64,000 bases of DNA from Amycolatopsis thermoflava N1165 (GCF_000473265.1 NZ_KI421511.1:3695560-3759559); one strand, 5' to 3'; positions 34,392-43,074 are shown, numbered from the stretch's first letter. The notes: generated by a model from the letters alone, not told the origin. Translations and numbers: made by a program.

Positions 34392-36278
34392 CTACCCCAG
34401 CCCGCCGATGGCCTGCGCCTTGAGCGCCTTGCGGTACTCCTCCAGCGCGACGAGGTCCCCGAACAACGCGCGGTAGTCGTCGGCCGCCTCGATCGGCGAC
34501 AGCCGCTGCAGTCGCGACTTGATCTCCGCGATCTGCCGTCCGACCAGGTTCTCCTGCACCGCGGCGATCATGCTGCCGATGTAGTGCCCGTCGGCCTCCC
34601 CCTTGGCGCGCAGCGGTTCCACGGCCAGCTCGGACAGCAGCGAGCGCACCGGCCCGTCGGGCGTGTACGGGGTCGCCGCGTCGATCAGCGCCGGCCCGGC
34701 CAGCCCGCTGCCCGTGCCGCCGGCCTTGAGCACCGCGCGGTGCACCGCGACGTACGCGGGGTGGGTGAAGGCCTCCTCGGGCAGCGCGTCGTACTCCGGG
34801 CCCGCGTACGCCGGCTCCTGCAGCGCCGCCTTGAGCACCTCGCGCTGCGCCATCAGCCGCGGGTCGTTCGGGTCCGGGCGCGGCACGTCCGCCGCCGGGG
34901 CGCCGTTGACCCGCTGCACCGGCTTGCGCCCGTTGGTCCGGACCGCGCCGCCCGCGCTCTCCCGCACTCGCCGCACGACCATGGCCTCGTCCTGCCAGCC
35001 GACCCACCACGACAGCTTGGTGGCGTAGCCGTCCCGCTTCGCGCGGTCCTTGATCTGCGCGACCAGCGGCACGGTGCGCTGCAGCGCGGCGACCTGCCCG
35101 TCGACCGAGTCGAGGTCGTACTCCTTGAGGATGCTGCGGATCGCGAACTCGAACAGCGGCGTGCGGCGGGCGACCAGGTCGCGCACCGAGGCCTCGCCCT
35201 TGGCGAGCCGCAGGTCGCACGGGTCCATGCCGTCGGGCGCTACCGCGATGTAGGTCTGGCCGGCGAAGGTCTGCTCACCCTCGAACGCCTTCAGCGCCGC
35301 CTTCTGGCCCGCCTCGTCGCCGTCGAAGGTGAAGATGATCTCGCCGCGGAACGCGTCGTCGTCCATCAGCAGGCGGCGCAGCACCTTCATGTGGTCCTCG
35401 CCGAACGCCGTGCCGCAGGACGCGACCGCGGTCGGCACGCCGGACGCGTGCATCGCCATCACGTCGGTGTAGCCCTCGACGACGACCACCTGGTGGCGCT
35501 TGGCGATCTCCCGCTTGGCCAGGTCGAGCCCGAACAGCACCTGCGACTTCTTGTAGATCGGGCTCTCGCTGGTGTTGAGGTACTTGGCCTGGATCGGGTC
35601 GTCGTCGTGCAGCCGCCGCGCGCCGAACCCGACGACGTCGCCGGACAGGTCGCGGATCGGCCACACCAGCCGGCGGTGGAACCGGTCGATCGGGCCCTGG
35701 CGGCCCTCCTTGACCAGCTGCGCCTTGAGCAGCTCGCTGAACTCGAACCCGCGGTTGAGCAGGTACTTCGTCAGCTTGTCCCAGCCGGCCGGGGCGTAGC
35801 CGCAGCTGAACGTGCGGGCCGCGGTCTCGTCGAAGCCACGCTCGGCCAGGAAGTCGCGGGCGATCTGGGCCTCCGGCGTGCGCAGCTGCTCGGCGTAGAA
35901 CTCCGCGGCGGCCTTGTGCGCCTCGACCATGCGGGTGCGCGTGCCGCGGTCGCGCTGGACGCTGCCGCCGCCACCCTCGTAGGTGAGCCGGAACCCGACG
36001 CGGTCGGCCAGCCGCTCGACCGCCTCGACGAACGGGAGGTGGTCGATCTTCATCAGGAACTTGATGACGTCGCCACCCTCACCGCAGCCGAAGCAGTGGA
36101 AGGTGCCGTGCGTTGGCCGGACGTTGAACGACGGGGTCTTCTCGTCGTGGAACGGGCACAGCCCCTTCAGCGCTCCCCCGCCGGCGTTGCGCAGGGCCAC
36201 GTAATCGCCCACGACCTCGTCGATCCGGTTGCGCTGGCGCACCTCCGCGATGTCACTTTCCCGGATCCGGCCTGCCAC
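34392..36278 (-). CDS. dnaG: DNA primase DnaG
   Basis: A 628-residue primase that makes RNA primers for replication. Start taken at GTG for VAGRIRESDIAEVRQRNRID. The zinc finger CPFHDEKTPSF ... FHCFGCGEGGDVI is intact. The TOPRIM catalytic core shows VVVVEGYTDVMAMH and IIFTFDGDEAGQKAA. The C-terminal helicase-interaction domain ends ALKAQAIGGLG. A divergent promoter region of 52 bases separates it from the sigma factor gene. Confidence 0.97.
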   Translation of the reverse strand: MAGRIRESDIAEVRQRNRIDEVVGDYVALRNAGGGALKGLCPFHDEKTPSFNVRPTHGTFHCFGCGEGGDVIKFLMKIDHLPFVEAVERLADRVGFRLTYEGGGGSVQRDRGTRTRMVEAHKAAAEFYAEQLRTPEAQIARDFLAERGFDETAARTFSCGYAPAGWDKLTKYLLNRGFEFSELLKAQLVKEGRQGPIDRFHRRLVWPIRDLSGDVVGFGARRLHDDDPIQAKYLNTSESPIYKKSQVLFGLDLAKREIAKRHQVVVVEGYTDVMAMHASGVPTAVASCGTAFGEDHMKVLRRLLMDDDAFRGEIIFTFDGDEAGQKAALKAFEGEQTFAGQTYIAVAPDGMDPCDLRLAKGEASVRDLVARRTPLFEFAIRSILKEYDLDSVDGQVAALQRTVPLVAQIKDRAKRDGYATKLSWWVGWQDEAMVVRRVRESAGGAVRTNGRKPVQRVNGAPAADVPRPDPNDPRLMAQREVLKAALQEPAYAGPEYDALPEEAFTHPAYVAVHRAVLKAGGTGSGLAGPALIDAATPYTPDGPVRSLLSELAVEPLRAKGEADGHYIGSMIAAVQENLVGRQIAEIKSRLQRLSPIEAADDYRALFGDLVALEEYRKALKAQAIGGLG

Positions 36279-36330
36279 GACGACCAGTCTAGTGACCGGC
36301 GGGGCCGGGTCGTACGGCACACTCGGGTGT

Positions 36331-37275
36331 GTGAGCACGCTGGATGGGGTCGCCGCGGAGTTCGCCGCGCTGCGCCCGCACCTGACCGCCGTCGCCTACC
36401 GGCTGACCGGTTCGGTGAGCGACGCCGAGGACGCGGTGCAGGAGTCGTGGCTGCGCCTGGCCGCGCTGGACGAGGACAAGCGTGCGGAGATCCACGAGCT
36501 GCGCGCCTGGCTGACCACGGTGGTCGGGCGGATCTGCCTGGACCGGCTCCGCTCGGCGACCGCGCGCCGGGAGAAGTACGTCGGCCAGTGGCTGCCGGAA
36601 CCGATCGTCACGCCGCTGGGCGCGCCGTCCGCGGACGATCCGCTGGAGGCCGCCGTCCGCGACGAGGGCGTGCGCATGGCGGCGATGATCGTGCTCGACA
36701 AGCTCACGCCCGAGCAGCGGGTGGCGTTCGTGCTGCACGACGCGTTCGCCGTGCCGTTCGACGAGATCGCGGAGATCCTGGGCGTCACCACGGCGACGGC
36801 GCGGCAGCACGCGTCGCGCGGACGCCGGGCGCTGGACGACGCGCAGCCGCCGCCGCGCGCGGAGCTGGCCGAGCAGCAGGAGATCCTCGACCGGTTCATG
36901 ACGGCGCTGGCGAAGGGCGACGTGCGGGCGGTGGCCGAGGTGCTGCACCCGGACGTCGTGCTCATCGGCGACAGCGACGGCAAAGCGAAGACCACGGTGC
37001 AGGTCATGGTGGGCGCGGACAAGATCATCCGCTTCTTCCTCGGCCTGCTGCGGTTCTACCGGCCGGAGGCGCTGGCCGGCGGCCGCCCGTTGCTGGTCAA
37101 CGGCGATCTCGGGATCTACCTGCCGCCCGCCCCCGGCGGCGACGGCTACCGGCCGCTGGACGCGCACCTGGAGACGTTCACCGTCCGGGACGGGCTGATC
37201 ACCGCGATCTACGACCAGGCGAACCCCGACAAGCTCAGCCGGCTTGTGGAACCCGGCACGCGTCCCCGGACGTGA
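36331..37275 (+). CDS. ECF41-type sigma factor with SnoaL-like C-terminal domain
   Basis: A 314-residue extracytoplasmic-function sigma factor starting at GTG (VSTLDGVAAEFAALRPH). Region 2 is YRLTGSVSDAEDAVQESWLR, region 4 is AFAVPFDEIAEILGVTTATA. From about residue 190 comes an NTF2/SnoaL-like domain (LDRFMTALAKGDVRAVAEVL), with D-G-K and late NPDKL motifs as in ECF41. No anti-sigma factor is adjacent; in ECF41 the C-terminal domain modulates activity. The convergent gene is the typical ECF41 partner. Confidence 0.92.
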   Translation: MSTLDGVAAEFAALRPHLTAVAYRLTGSVSDAEDAVQESWLRLAALDEDKRAEIHELRAWLTTVVGRICLDRLRSATARREKYVGQWLPEPIVTPLGAPSADDPLEAAVRDEGVRMAAMIVLDKLTPEQRVAFVLHDAFAVPFDEIAEILGVTTATARQHASRGRRALDDAQPPPRAELAEQQEILDRFMTALAKGDVRAVAEVLHPDVVLIGDSDGKAKTTVQVMVGADKIIRFFLGLLRFYRPEALAGGRPLLVNGDLGIYLPPAPGGDGYRPLDAHLETFTVRDGLITAIYDQANPDKLSRLVEPGTRPRT

Positions 37276-37804
37276 AGCCCTGGTCGGTGATGTCGAGGGC
37301 GCTGTTGACGCGGGCGCGCTGGTTCTCCAGGCCGATCAGGTAGGTCAGCTCGATGAGCCCGGGCCGGCCGAACTCGCGCTCCAGCTCGGCGACCTGCTCG
37401 TCGGTGACCGCGACCGGAGTCTCGGACATCGCGTCGGCGTAGGCGAGGGCGAGGCGTTCCTGGCGGGTGAACAGCTCCGACGTGGCGTAGTCGTCGATGT
37501 TCTTCAGACGGTCGATGTCCAGGCCGTGGTGCTTCTGCAGCATGGTGCCGAAGTCGACGCACCACGAGCAGCCCAGCCGCACGGCCGTCCGGTACTGGGC
37601 GAGCTCGGCCACGTTCACCGGCAGGTGCTTGATCGCCTTCTCGACGAGCATCTCGTGGATGCCGCTGGCGCGCATCAGGGCGGGCCGGTGCGCGACGACG
37701 GCGAACGGCTCCGGCACGGCGCCGAAACGCTTGCGCGCGTAGCGGTAGACGAGCTTGGTGAGCGGGCCGGCGTCCTTTTCGGACACCACTGGGATGCGTG
37801 GCAT
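37235..37804 (-). CDS. Carboxymuconolactone decarboxylase-family protein (ECF41 partner)
   Basis: A 189-residue AhpD-like protein. The redox motif GCSWCVDFGTMLQKHHGLD (C-x-x-C and distal His) marks the family. Such CMD proteins are the common target genes of ECF41 sigma factors. Its 3' end overlaps the sigma gene's 3' end by 41 bases, and its promoter carries an exact ECF41 signature. Likely a thiol-peroxidase- or disulfide-type activity; substrate unknown. A ribosome site (aggagga) precedes the ATG. Confidence 0.93.
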   Translation of the reverse strand: MPRIPVVSEKDAGPLTKLVYRYARKRFGAVPEPFAVVAHRPALMRASGIHEMLVEKAIKHLPVNVAELAQYRTAVRLGCSWCVDFGTMLQKHHGLDIDRLKNIDDYATSELFTRQERLALAYADAMSETPVAVTDEQVAELEREFGRPGLIELTYLIGLENQRARVNSALDITDQGFTSGDACRVPQAG

Positions 37805-37833
37805 GTCGTCCTCCTTCGTGGTCCTGCCGTGGG

Positions 37834-37860
37834 GACGAGACGGCCGCGCGAGATGTGACA
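37834..37860 (-). promoter_or_regulatory. ECF41-type promoter of the CMD gene
   Basis: On the minus strand TGTCACA (37854-37860) is followed by exactly 16 bases and CGTC (37834-37837), 30 bases before the CMD start codon. This is the published ECF41 target consensus as I know it (TGTCACA-N16-CGTC). Confidence 0.85.
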
Positions 37861-37879
37861 GCGAGCGGGTGGCGCCGGG

Positions 37880-38014
37880 TCACCGCGCCGCGACGGCTGC
37901 GGCACAGGCCTCGGGATCGTCGGCCACCGCCGGCGCCGTGGCGGCGATGATGGCGTCCAGCCTGGCGCGTGCGGCCAGCAAACCGGCCACGGCCTCGTCG
38001 ATGCGTTCGCGCCT
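37880..38014 (-). pseudogene. MerR-family regulator C-terminal remnant
   Basis: 44 codons read RRERIDEAVAGLLAARARLD, then AIIAATAPAVADDPEAC and a stop, the coiled-coil tail typical of MerR proteins. The HTH half is missing; upstream sequence switches at once into a fragment of an oxidoreductase on the other strand. A deletion joining a divergent regulator/enzyme pair explains this. Confidence 0.5.
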
Positions 38015-38417
38015 CGGTCCCATGGGCCTCGCCCTCGCCGAGACGCTGCACAGCCACGGCCACCCCACGACCGTGTGGGCCGCCGCGCGCGCTTCCTCGG
38101 GGATGCCGGAGTTGAGGTTCACCAGCACCCGGCCGCGCAAGGCGTCGCCGGCGGAGCCGAAGACCTCGTACATGGTCTCGTAGTCCTTGAGGCACATGAT
38201 CGTGGCCGGGTGGGCGGCCGAGCGGGCATGTCCTACCTGGACGGTGCGATCATGGTGCCCCCGCCCATGGTCGGACAACCCGGATCCGTCTTCCTCTACA
38301 GCGGTTCCCGGGAGGTTTTCGACGAGCACCGGCGACGCCGCGCGGGCGATCGCGGACGGCCACGGCGGCAAGAGCTACCTGGCCGTGTTCGAGGTCTTCA
38401 AGAAAGCGGCGAGCTAG
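38015..38417 (+). pseudogene. Imine-reductase-like NAD(P)-dependent oxidoreductase, destroyed by an internal inversion
   Basis: Three pieces of one 6-phosphogluconate-dehydrogenase-fold gene are visible. Plus strand, about 38016-38085: LGPMGLALAETLHSHGHPTT. Minus strand, about 38085-38215: TIMCLKDYETMYEVFGSAGD and ALRGRVLVNLNSGIPEEA. Plus strand, about 38228-38330: SYLDGAIMVPPPMVGQPGSV and FLYSGSREVFDEHR, then the C-terminal tail ADGHGGKSYLAVFEVFKKAA. The middle piece is inverted, the helical C-terminal domain is mostly deleted, and a base is missing before SYLDG. The gene is dead. Confidence 0.75.
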
Positions 38418-39568
38418 CCGGCGGCTTCCCGGGGTGTGACAGCGAGCGCCACGGCCATCGCGAGAGCGGCGCACGCGAACGCGATCGTCAACCCCGGGCT
38501 GCCGAAACCGCCGGTGCACAGCACCGCGACCGTGCCGAGGCCCGCGGTGCCGACGACGCCTCCGGCCTGGCGCGCGAAGGCCAGCACGCCCATGCTCGCG
38601 CCCAGCACGTCCTTCGCCGCGGTGGTCTGCAGGAGCAGCGTGTACGCCGACGCGGTGAGCCCGAACGCGGCACCGGCCAGGAACAGCCCCGGCACGAGCA
38701 CGGCCACACCGGCGTGCGGTGCGAGGGCCAGCAGGACGAGACCCACCGCGCCGCTGGTGCAACCGAGCCGTCCCCACGCCGCCAGGTCCGGCCACCGGCG
38801 CGCCCACGCCGCGAAGGACGCCGAGGTGACCAGCTGACCGGCCGTCATCGCGGTGAGCAGCGCGGACGTGGCGCCGATCAGCCCGATGACCAGGGAGACG
38901 TAGGTGAAGGTCCCGAACAACGCGAGCCCGGACAACGCGGTGACGACGACCGCGCGACGGGTGGTGCGGTCGGCGAACATCGCGCGGACGGCGGGTCGCA
39001 GCGGCGGGGTCCGGCCGGTTCCGGTGGGCATGCCACGGAAACCGATCGCGAGGGCGATCAGGCACAGCGGGAGGTTGAGCAGAAAGATCCACCGCCAGCC
39101 CGGTCCGGCGACGAGCAGCGCGCCGAGCGGCGGGCCGCCGACGGAGGCGAGCGCGAAGACCGCCGTCTGCCACCCCGCGCGGCGGATCAGCTGGTCGCGG
39201 TCGAACATCTCGCCGAGCGCGCTCATCGCGGTGACGACGAGCCCGCTGCCGCCGATGCCCTGGACGGCTCGCGCGGCGACGAGCGTGGCGATGTCCGGTG
39301 CGGCGGCGCAGGCGGCCGACGCGGCGGCGAAGACGAGGACGGACCCGGTGAAGACGGCGCGCCGGCCGTGGCGGTCGCCGAGCCTGCCGAGCACGAGCGT
39401 GGCGAACGTGACCGTGACCAGGTAGGCGGTGGTGACCCCGGCGACGGCCGTCCCCGCGGCGAGGTCGGCCTGCAGGGCGGGCAGTGCTGCGACGACGACG
39501 GTGGTGTCGAGCTGTGCCATCAGCATGCCGAGCAGCAGCGCGGCGAAGGCCTGGTCTTTTGCGTGCAT
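38414..39568 (-). CDS. MFS drug-resistance-type transporter (DHA family)
   Basis: A 384-residue transporter if started at ATG 39568 (MHAKDQAFAALLLGMLMAQL). LGRLGDRHGRRAVFTGSVLV is the MFS loop motif, and VQGIGGSGLVVTAMSALGE is the antiporter motif C region of proton-driven drug exporters. About 12 hydrophobic segments. The frame is open to 39601, but the promoter elements at 39578-39605 fall there, so I prefer 39568. Divergent from a MarR regulator, which is the usual arrangement. Confidence 0.88.
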   Translation of the reverse strand: MHAKDQAFAALLLGMLMAQLDTTVVVAALPALQADLAAGTAVAGVTTAYLVTVTFATLVLGRLGDRHGRRAVFTGSVLVFAAASAACAAAPDIATLVAARAVQGIGGSGLVVTAMSALGEMFDRDQLIRRAGWQTAVFALASVGGPPLGALLVAGPGWRWIFLLNLPLCLIALAIGFRGMPTGTGRTPPLRPAVRAMFADRTTRRAVVVTALSGLALFGTFTYVSLVIGLIGATSALLTAMTAGQLVTSASFAAWARRWPDLAAWGRLGCTSGAVGLVLLALAPHAGVAVLVPGLFLAGAAFGLTASAYTLLLQTTAAKDVLGASMGVLAFARQAGGVVGTAGLGTVAVLCTGGFGSPGLTIAFACAALAMAVALAVTPREAAG

Positions 39569-39577
39569 TTCGCACAT

Positions 39578-39605
39578 ATTATGCGTGCGTTTTGCACGCA
39601 TGCAA
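39578..39605 (-). promoter_or_regulatory. MFS promoter with overlapping MarR-type palindrome
   Basis: On the minus strand TTGCAT (39600-39605), 16 bases, CATAAT (39578-39583). A perfect 8-bp inverted repeat ATGCGTGC / GCACGCAT with a 5-base centre occupies 39581-39601, exactly between the two elements. A weaker half-site follows at about 39561-39575. It lies between the divergent MFS and MarR genes. Confidence 0.7.
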
Positions 39606-39633
39606 GGATGTCGGCTGACGGAGGGAGTTTTCG

Positions 39634-40077
39634 ATGGCCGCGGGGCGCGCGTTGTTCCGGCTGGTGCGGTTCTGGTCCCGGCGCTGGGCGCCGGAAGTGG
39701 CGCAGCGGCTGGACGAGGACGCCCCGCGCACCGCGACCGTGCAGAACCTGTACGTCGTGGAAGCCGTGCACAGCGCCGCGCCGCGCGGGGAGGTCACCGT
39801 CGCCGACGTGGCGCGCCAGCTGGGCCTGGACCGGTCGGTCGCGAGCCGGATGATCGCCGACGCCGTGCGCGACGGCTACCTGCGGCGCGACACGTCCGCC
39901 GAGGACGCCCGCCGCGCGCGGCTGTCACTCACCGAAGCGGGCGCGGAGTTCCTCGCGGTGTCGCACGCGCACCAAGAGCAGGTGTTCGAGGCGCTGGTGG
40001 CGCACTGGCCGGCCGAGGACCGGCGCCGCTTCGCGAGCTACCTCGACCGGCTGGCACGTGAGGTGCTGGACTCCTAG
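39634..40077 (+). CDS. MarR-family transcriptional regulator
   Basis: A 147-residue winged-helix regulator: VTVADVARQLGLDRSVASRM is the recognition helix region, and LRRDTSAEDARRARLSLTEA is the wing with the family's D-x-R-R-x-R motif. Dimerisation helices flank the core. It is divergent from the MFS exporter and probably represses it through the palindrome at 39581-39601. Its 3' end overlaps the convergent membrane-protein gene by four bases. Confidence 0.92.
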   Translation: MAAGRALFRLVRFWSRRWAPEVAQRLDEDAPRTATVQNLYVVEAVHSAAPRGEVTVADVARQLGLDRSVASRMIADAVRDGYLRRDTSAEDARRARLSLTEAGAEFLAVSHAHQEQVFEALVAHWPAEDRRRFASYLDRLAREVLDS

Positions 40078-41858
40078 CCACGGAGGGCGCGGACGTCCCA
40101 GACCCACACGCCGTCCACGTAGACGGCCTGTCCGCCGAGCAGCTGGTCCACCGTCTGGTGCAGCGCGTTGCCGTTGGTCACGGGGGCGAGCACGACCGCG
40201 TCGGCCTTCCAGTACTTCAGGTCCTCGACCGCCTGGGCGCGCTGCTGGACCGTCACGTTCGGCACCTCGCCGCTGTCCCGCACCTCGGCCAGTAGGTCGG
40301 CCGTCGGGCGGTTCACCGCGCCGTACCGGCCGCGCTTGTCGTCCGGGCCGCTCGGGCCGACGAAGTACCCGTCGGCGAGCGGGAAGCCCAGGTCGGCCTC
40401 CACCTGCCAGTGCAGCGCCCGCGCGTCGCCGCCGTTGGGCAGCGGCACGACGACCACCGAACCGGACCCGACGTACTGGCGCCACGCCCCGTCGGCGAAG
40501 AAGGCCGGGGTCTCGGGGCGGATGTAGGTCTTGTAGGGCGTCGGCGCGATCGGCAGCAGCACCGCGGCCAGCGCGCCCAGCCACAGGAACCGCACCGGCA
40601 GGTTCCGGTCGCGGAAGCCGGGCGCCGCCTCGAACACGCGGTCCGTGGCGATCGCGAGCAGCGCCGCGACCGCCGGGATGCACCCGATCGCCAGCCGCGA
40701 TTCGAGCAGCGAGTCGAACAGCGGCAGCTCGGCCAGCAGCCGCCACGGGCCGGGGACCCCGGTCTCCTCGTGGTTGACGATCATTTCGACGCCCAGCGAC
40801 AGCCAAGCCATCAGGAACATCGAGATCGCGATGGCACGGGCCACGACGTTGCGCCACAGCCACACGGTCAGCACGACCATGAGGATGATCAGCGGCCAGC
40901 CGAAGAACGCGTTCTCCTCGGTGCGGTTCATCGACACGTCGGCGGCGGCCTCGGGGGTGCCCGCGATCGACTCGGTCGCGAACCGGGTGAACGCCGCGGT
41001 GTCGTTGCCGACCGGGCCGTGCTCCAGGGTGCGGTAGCTCTGCGGGCCGAAGAACTGCCACCACAGCGGGAAGATCGCGATCGCGATGGCGACGACCGCG
41101 GCGACGGTAAGGCCGCCCGCCATCGGCTTGACCATCCGCAGGGCCTCGCGCGGCCGGGACACCGCGTAGCCCGCGGCGAACAGCACGAACGCCATCATCA
41201 TGATCAGCAGCGGTTCCTCGCCCAGGAACACCTGGTAGGCGAGCATCAGGCCGAGGACGATGCCGTCGCGGACGGGCCGGTGCCCCTGCGCGAGCCGGAT
41301 CAGCCGCATCACGATGAACGGGATCAGGAACAGCACCACGAAGTTCGGGTGCGCGTTGCCGTGCGAGATCATCGCCGGCGCGAAACCGCAGAACGCGCCG
41401 CCGATCGCGGCAGCCGTGCGCGAGGTGACCAGGTGCCGCGAGAACACCCAGTACCAGGCGATCGACGTGCCCGCCAGGCCGCCGGTGAGCGCGATCGCCC
41501 AGGTCACGGTGGGGCCGAACAGCTGCGTGATCGGCGACAGCGGGATGCCGAGCCCGAACATGGCCGTGTTGGCCATGAGGTTCACGCCGTCCGGGTAGTT
41601 CTGCAGGGTGCTGCCGAGCGGGCTCTCCCAGTTGAACACCGCGTGGGCGGTGACCGCGAAGAACCACTCCCACATGTTCTGGTCCTGGCCGCTGTTGTAC
41701 ATGTAGCCGCCGCTGCCCAGGTTGACCCACAACCCGGCGTAGAGGATGAACGCGGCGACGATGTAGATGCCGATGACCAGTGCGTCGGCGCGGCCGAACC
41801 GGCGCCGTTCCTCTCCGACCTCGGGCACGGTCTCGGGCGCCTGCAGCAAAGCGGTCAC
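40074..41858 (-). CDS. Large integral membrane protein, glycosyltransferase-like (GT-C topology)
   Basis: A 594-residue protein with about ten transmembrane helices and a C-terminal extracytoplasmic domain of about 150 residues (SGSVVVVPLPNGGDARALHW, VTVQQRAQAVEDLKYWKADA). The first loop has NSGQDQNMWEWFFAVTAHAV and NYPDGVNLMANTAMFGLGIP, a pattern of actinobacterial GT-C-like lipid-linked sugar transferases. No catalytic assignment is possible. It lies 10 bases after the serpin gene. Confidence 0.7.
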   Translation of the reverse strand: MTALLQAPETVPEVGEERRRFGRADALVIGIYIVAAFILYAGLWVNLGSGGYMYNSGQDQNMWEWFFAVTAHAVFNWESPLGSTLQNYPDGVNLMANTAMFGLGIPLSPITQLFGPTVTWAIALTGGLAGTSIAWYWVFSRHLVTSRTAAAIGGAFCGFAPAMISHGNAHPNFVVLFLIPFIVMRLIRLAQGHRPVRDGIVLGLMLAYQVFLGEEPLLIMMMAFVLFAAGYAVSRPREALRMVKPMAGGLTVAAVVAIAIAIFPLWWQFFGPQSYRTLEHGPVGNDTAAFTRFATESIAGTPEAAADVSMNRTEENAFFGWPLIILMVVLTVWLWRNVVARAIAISMFLMAWLSLGVEMIVNHEETGVPGPWRLLAELPLFDSLLESRLAIGCIPAVAALLAIATDRVFEAAPGFRDRNLPVRFLWLGALAAVLLPIAPTPYKTYIRPETPAFFADGAWRQYVGSGSVVVVPLPNGGDARALHWQVEADLGFPLADGYFVGPSGPDDKRGRYGAVNRPTADLLAEVRDSGEVPNVTVQQRAQAVEDLKYWKADAVVLAPVTNGNALHQTVDQLLGGQAVYVDGVWVWDVRALRG

Positions 41859-41868
41859 TCTTTCACCC

Positions 41869-42981
41869 TCAGGGCTCGACTACGCGGGCGAAAAAGTAGA
41901 CCACACCCGTCCGGGCGTGCCGCACGAGGAGCAGGAAAGGCCGGTCGACGCGCACCTCGACCGGGTCGGCCGGGGTGACCGCCGCCAGGGTGCGGATCAT
42001 GACCGCAGTGGCCGCCGCGCCCTCGAGACCCTGCTCGTCGAGCTTGAGAACCGCTTGGTGCTGGACGGCCGAGACGAACGCGCGCGGGTCCGGGGTGAGG
42101 CGGCCGAGCGGGGCCTCGCCGGGCTCGAACAGGGTGCGCACGCCAAGGTGCTTGAGCGCGCCGGTGAGGTCGGCGGGGCGGTCGAGGTCGATCTTCGGCA
42201 GGCGCAGGTCGACCTGGACGCGCTTGGGGGCGGCGAGCAGGGTGGCCAGCCGGGTGTCGTCGAGGTCCGGCTCCTGGGCGGCGAGGTCGCCGTCGGGCAG
42301 CAGGACGGTCGCGGTGACGCCTGCCCCGGGCAGCTCGACGACCTGCCAGCCGTCCTGGTGCGCGTACCCGAGGCGTTCGGTCTGGCGCATCATCCGGACG
42401 CGGCGCGGGCCGCCGGGGCTGTGGAACTGCTCGTCGCGGGTGGTGGCCTCGCGGAACGGGTGCTGCCAGGCGGCCTTGAGGTAGAGGGCGTTGACGAGGC
42501 TGGCGACGGTGTCCGCGCCGACCGAGTCCGGGGGCAGCAGTTCGGGGATGAGGTCGCGGGTGGTCTCGGCGACGTCGGCGTTGATGGCTCGGCGGGCGCC
42601 GTCGGGGTCCGTGACGAACGGGGCGGTCTTCGCGCTCGCGCCCGGCCAGCCCGCGAGGTCGGCGAGGAAGGTGTCGCGGACCGGCAGCTCGTCCCAGGCC
42701 CAGAGCGTGTTGGCGACGGCGAGGACCGGGTCCTCCTGGCGGGTGGTGTTGTCGAGCGTGGCGGCGGCGCGGAGGAGGTCGGCCTGCTTGGCGATGTCCG
42801 GGTCGCCCCCGGTGAGCAGGTGGAGCAGCTCCTCGGCGGCGGGGCCGTCGGCCGCCTGGCTCGCGAGGCCGAGCGCGCTGGCGATGGAGTACGGCGAGAC
42901 CACCGAGTCGCCACTGGCGCCGGCGACGACCCGGTGAACCGCGAGGCTGAATCGCAGATGGTCACTTTCGGGCGTGGTCAC
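41869..42981 (-). CDS. Serpin-family protease inhibitor
   Basis: A 370-residue serpin. The opening FSLAVHRVVAGASGDSVVSP, VNALYLKAAWQHPF and the end VDRPFLLLVRHARTGVVYFF are family signatures. The hinge before the reactive loop (about residues 316-324) has EQGLEGAAAT, close to the inhibitory consensus of small Ala-rich residues, so a mobile loop is expected. Counting from the hinge puts P1 near Leu in IRTLAAV, which would fit a chymotrypsin- or elastase-like protease. No signal peptide is visible, so it may act in the cytoplasm. Confidence 0.92.
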   Translation of the reverse strand: MTTPESDHLRFSLAVHRVVAGASGDSVVSPYSIASALGLASQAADGPAAEELLHLLTGGDPDIAKQADLLRAAATLDNTTRQEDPVLAVANTLWAWDELPVRDTFLADLAGWPGASAKTAPFVTDPDGARRAINADVAETTRDLIPELLPPDSVGADTVASLVNALYLKAAWQHPFREATTRDEQFHSPGGPRRVRMMRQTERLGYAHQDGWQVVELPGAGVTATVLLPDGDLAAQEPDLDDTRLATLLAAPKRVQVDLRLPKIDLDRPADLTGALKHLGVRTLFEPGEAPLGRLTPDPRAFVSAVQHQAVLKLDEQGLEGAAATAVMIRTLAAVTPADPVEVRVDRPFLLLVRHARTGVVYFFARVVEP

Positions 42982-43074
42982 GCCCCCGACGCTACCGGAC
43001 CGGAGCGCGGCGCCGGGGCCTGTGCTGGGGCGGGTGCGAGGTGCTGGGACGGGGAGGCGCAGGTGGGTGACAAC

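Noticed and set aside
33033-37343. A 1436-codon plus-strand open frame opposite lexA, tam and dnaG
   Set aside because: It is the antisense shadow of clearly recognised genes (DnaG zinc finger and TOPRIM, LexA protease motifs) and has no domain of its own.
38430-38445. A second TGTCACA-like site (minus strand), resembling the ECF41 -35
   Set aside because: It lies inside the 3' coding end of the MFS gene with no properly spaced CGTC and no downstream gene.
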